From Ktedonobacteraceae bacterium (lineage in GTDB: Bacteria; Chloroflexota; Ktedonobacteria; Ktedonobacterales; Ktedonobacteraceae), in the NCBI GenBank assembly GCA_017354095.1, contig JAFMRP010000034.1:1-14285 (forward strand): a stretch of 14,285 bases of DNA, read 5' to 3'. The notes beneath the pieces are model-generated. The model was not told the origin of the DNA. It saw only the letters and a program-made list of their open reading frames with translations, and searched no databases. Shown piece by piece: positions 12,316 to 14,285 of the stretch. The position numbers were made by a program, and so were the translations under genes. Every line of letters starts with the position of its first letter. Position 1 is the stretch's first letter.

Positions 12316-12645
12316 TTATTTGGATGAATGCAGCACCATCACATCCCGTGCTTCAATCTCCACTGCCCCCTGCACTACCCGATCATCCAGCAAGGACCTG
12401 AATATTCCCTCCGGCAGGGTTACTTGCTGTGGCTGCTCATTGTGGTTGAGCAGGAAGTAGACCGCCCGCCCATCGGCTCGCACTCGTTTCGTTGTCTCGA
12501 CGCCCCGCGATGCCGCCAGCACTGGCTCCACTCCCGCCTCACGGCACACTTCCTCTATCAGCTTGCCGATCAACCCATCCTCTGTCCACTGCTCAGGAGT
12601 ATAATCACCACCATAAAGAAGCTTACCAGGAAACGATTGCTGCAT
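12316..12645 (-). pseudogene. Internally deleted GH42 beta-galactosidase remnant
   Basis: 109 codons in one frame. Residues 5-20 (FPGKLLYGGDYTPEQW) are the N-terminal hallmark of GH42 beta-galactosidases, which normally leads into a TIM barrel. Instead, from about residue 24 the sequence is that of the family's C-terminal domain: a helix ending EEVCREAGVEPVL, then TTKRVRADGRAVYFLLNHNE, a short beta sandwich, and VMVLHSSK at the end. Intact enzymes are about 650-700 residues, so roughly 550 or more, including both catalytic Glu residues, are missing in frame. The ribosome site GGGAG before ATG 12645 is intact. No catalysis is expected. It could be a recent deletion or an assembly error; retention as a small sugar-binding or structural protein is less likely. 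Confidence 0.8.
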
Positions 12646-12671
12646 CTCGCTCTCCCCATTGTGACGAAAAC

Positions 12672-12998
12672 CTAAAAGTCTTTTCCAGCCTGCGTGTCGG
12701 CTGTGTCCGCTGTTGCTGCCTTCCCCGCTTCCTCCACCGCTCCGTCAGCGACAACTCCCTCTGCCGTCACTTCTTCTGCAATCATCAATCCGGTCGCGGG
12801 AAATATTTCGGGCGCGAATACTACCAGGGCAACGATAGCGGCTACTCCTAATAGTACCACTATCGCGGCCCCGGTGGTGCTGAAACAGTCGGAGAACGAT
12901 CTACAGTCGTCGGCAAACGCCGTGGAAGTCACAAGAAACAGTAACCCTGCAAAGAACACCATTCCCACTACCGCTCGCGCGAGTATACGTCGTGCCAT
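12672..12998 (-). CDS. Small exported membrane protein with two cysteines, function unknown
   Basis: 108 residues. A strong signal peptide MARRILARAVVGMVFFAGLL... ends AFA, with a cut expected after residue 29. The mature part starts DDCRSFSDC (C32, C38; a disulfide is possible), then a hydrophobic helix (about 42-62) and an acidic Ala/Glu-rich tail (75-108). AGGAGGGGGG lies just upstream of the ATG, an unusually strong ribosome site, and a fair promoter precedes it. I recognise no named family. It follows a polytopic membrane protein gene by 195 bases and precedes the GH42 remnant by 26. An in-frame start at 13154 would add 52 residues without a ribosome site and is rejected. Confidence 0.65.
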   Translation of the reverse strand: MARRILARAVVGMVFFAGLLFLVTSTAFADDCRSFSDCFSTTGAAIVVLLGVAAIVALVVFAPEIFPATGLMIAEEVTAEGVVADGAVEEAGKAATADTADTQAGKDF

Positions 12999-13020
12999 TC
13001 CTCCCCCCTCCTTGTATTCC

Positions 13021-13048
13021 ATTCTATTTCGTATTCTGATCGTTCCAA
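13021..13048 (-). promoter_or_regulatory. Promoter of the small exported protein gene
   Basis: TTGGAA (13048-13043), a 16-base spacer and TAGAAT (13026-13021) on the minus strand. The predicted start lies about 15 bases before the ATG at 12998, so the leader is very short and consists largely of the ribosome site. Confidence 0.4.
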
Positions 13049-13193
13049 TGATGAATATTGACAGATTATTCGGGTATTCCCATTCCTCTCGTGCCCTTCG
13101 CCACCCATATCCCCTCTTATTTTCTGAAACTTCACGCGGATGGCCCGCTCGCACCCTCCGCTTCCTTTCTCAAAGAGGTCTCGCGGGATTGAA

Positions 13194-14285
13194 CTAGCTC
13201 GGCGACCCGAAGTTTTGCGGTGGCGTCTGTACCTGGAGCGTCGGCTCTTCCTCCTGCCCTGCTGGCTGTCCGGTGAATGGCGCTTCCTTCGCTGCGGATA
13301 GCTCCGACGGCGCGCCCGGCAGCAGCGCGGCTACGATCAAGCAAGATAGACAGAGGCCCAGCAGCATCCATTGAAATGAGCCGCTCGACGTGGCTGCCAG
13401 TGTTGGCTGGTGTTGCGTGCTTTCGAGAATCGGACGGACGATAATGTAGGAGACACACAGCCCGGCAGCCAGGCGTATAAGCACGGGAATGCGCGTCATG
13501 AACCTGGCATACGCTGTCCACTGCTTGAAGCGGAACAGCACTATCCGCGAACAGATCAAAAGGGCCGCGAGAAAGATAAAAACGATGATGCCCTCCAGAA
13601 CATTGGCGATTATTCCCGATATGAGCAGCGTTGTCACACCCGCCGTAAGCACGATCCCGCCTGTTTGCAGCAGCGGTTTGCCGCTCAACGACCAGGTTTC
13701 TACCGCTTTGAATCTGGCCACCAGTTGCCTTACACGTTGCATAAAATACTGGTCCTGGTAGGCCTGTATGTTAAGCCACGTTCGCAGCGACATCGCCAGC
13801 ATCGCCGCTACCGCGATCAGCCACCCTGAAACCTGCAGGTAATAGACGGCCGATGTCGGCAGCGCGGCGTCCCTCCATCCCCATAACACACGAATCAACA
13901 ACTGTGTGCCTAGCGTCCACATGTAGACGAGCGCGAACTGGATAATACCCGCGACGCAGATCTGCAATATCGCTGAATTGGTGATCTTCAATTTGAGCAG
14001 CGAGCGCAGATTCTGCATGCTTAGCCTGGTTATCAGGGTCGGTACCACAGCCAGCGAGAACAGTAAAATATACGAAATGAGCAGTGGTATGCGTAGAAAC
14101 AGGACGCCATTGAGGAAATCGCCCGGCGCTCCAACCTGGTAGCCCTGGTTCTGATAGGCGGCGATAAAAAAGTCTCCTATCATGTAGCCACCAATCATCA
14201 TCAGTCCCGTGTTTGTGCTCAATGCACCGGCAATCGCGGTCAGTATCATCAGTGGCAATAATTCAGTGAAGGCGATCGTTCCCGC
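13194..14285 (-). CDS. Polytopic membrane protein, N-terminus beyond the window; function unknown
   Basis: The frame is open to the right edge, so the true start lies outside; 363 residues are visible. There are about eight or nine hydrophobic segments. Landmarks are LMMIGGYMIGDFF near the start, FLRIPLLISYILL, ILQICVAGIIQFALVYMW, then a basic cytoplasmic-looking stretch (QRVRQLVARFKAVE) between the fourth and fifth groups. The last 40 residues are soluble and Pro/Glu-rich, ending QNFGSPS. No nucleotide-binding, catalytic or metal motif is seen. It is not an MFS carrier by any motif I know. The gene downstream encodes the small Cys-pair exported protein, which could be a partner. Confidence 0.75.
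   Translation of the reverse strand, partial: AGTIAFTELLPLMILTAIAGALSTNTGLMMIGGYMIGDFFIAAYQNQGYQVGAPGDFLNGVLFLRIPLLISYILLFSLAVVPTLITRLSMQNLRSLLKLKITNSAILQICVAGIIQFALVYMWTLGTQLLIRVLWGWRDAALPTSAVYYLQVSGWLIAVAAMLAMSLRTWLNIQAYQDQYFMQRVRQLVARFKAVETWSLSGKPLLQTGGIVLTAGVTTLLISGIIANVLEGIIVFIFLAALLICSRIVLFRFKQWTAYARFMTRIPVLIRLAAGLCVSYIIVRPILESTQHQPTLAATSSGSFQWMLLGLCLSCLIVAALLPGAPSELSAAKEAPFTGQPAGQEEEPTLQVQTPPQNFGSPS

Overview
The window most resembles a Chloroflexota genome of the class Ktedonobacteria (large, monoderm, mycelial soil bacteria). This is an inference from gene style: a proline-rich, membrane-anchored protein with a baseplate-J/gp47-like outer domain, a secreted pectate lyase next to beta-galactosidase remains, exported proteins without lipoprotein signals, strong AGGAGG-type ribosome sites, and TGnTATACT / TTGnnn-N17-TATnnT promoters. 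There is no rRNA, tRNA, CRISPR array, transposase or integrase in the window.

Layout. Positions 1-145 (-) hold the first 48 codons of a CoiA-like competence protein. Positions 245-1774 (-) encode a proline-repeat membrane protein with a baseplate-J-like domain. Positions 1880-3097 (-) encode a major facilitator transporter whose long leader can fold so that its ribosome site is buried. A divergent intergenic region (3098-3472) follows. Next on the + strand come a FluG-type amidohydrolase (3473-4606), a Nudix hydrolase (4750-5256) and a flavin disulfide reductase of the lipoamide dehydrogenase/MerA superfamily (5339-6724). A compact, AT-richer three-gene operon follows (7024-9766): an exported FMN_bind protein with a flavinylation motif, the flavin transferase ApbE, and a fusion of an NqrB/RnfD-like membrane domain to a ferredoxin-NADP reductase domain. 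A GNAT acetyltransferase (9775-10464, -) converges on it. The right end (10862-14285, all -) carries a secreted pectate lyase, an internally deleted GH42 beta-galactosidase remnant, a small exported membrane protein, and a polytopic membrane protein that runs off the window.

How the genes work together. The best candidate for an unusual system is the 7024-9766 operon. The FNR-like domain would oxidise NAD(P)H inside the cell, the NqrB-like domain would carry electrons across the membrane, and the outer FMN_bind domain, with FMN attached to Thr140 by ApbE, would receive them. Such flavin relays are known as a class, but this minimal three-gene form, with an ApbE that lacks a visible export signal and a membrane domain that lacks a visible flavinylation motif, deserves testing. 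The second candidate is the transporter leader at 3098-3330. It has a 15-nt by 15-nt stem covering the Shine-Dalgarno sequence and three more dyads upstream, an arrangement typical of RNA-level regulation, and it matches no riboswitch class I recognise. The other genes look like ordinary accessory or housekeeping functions.
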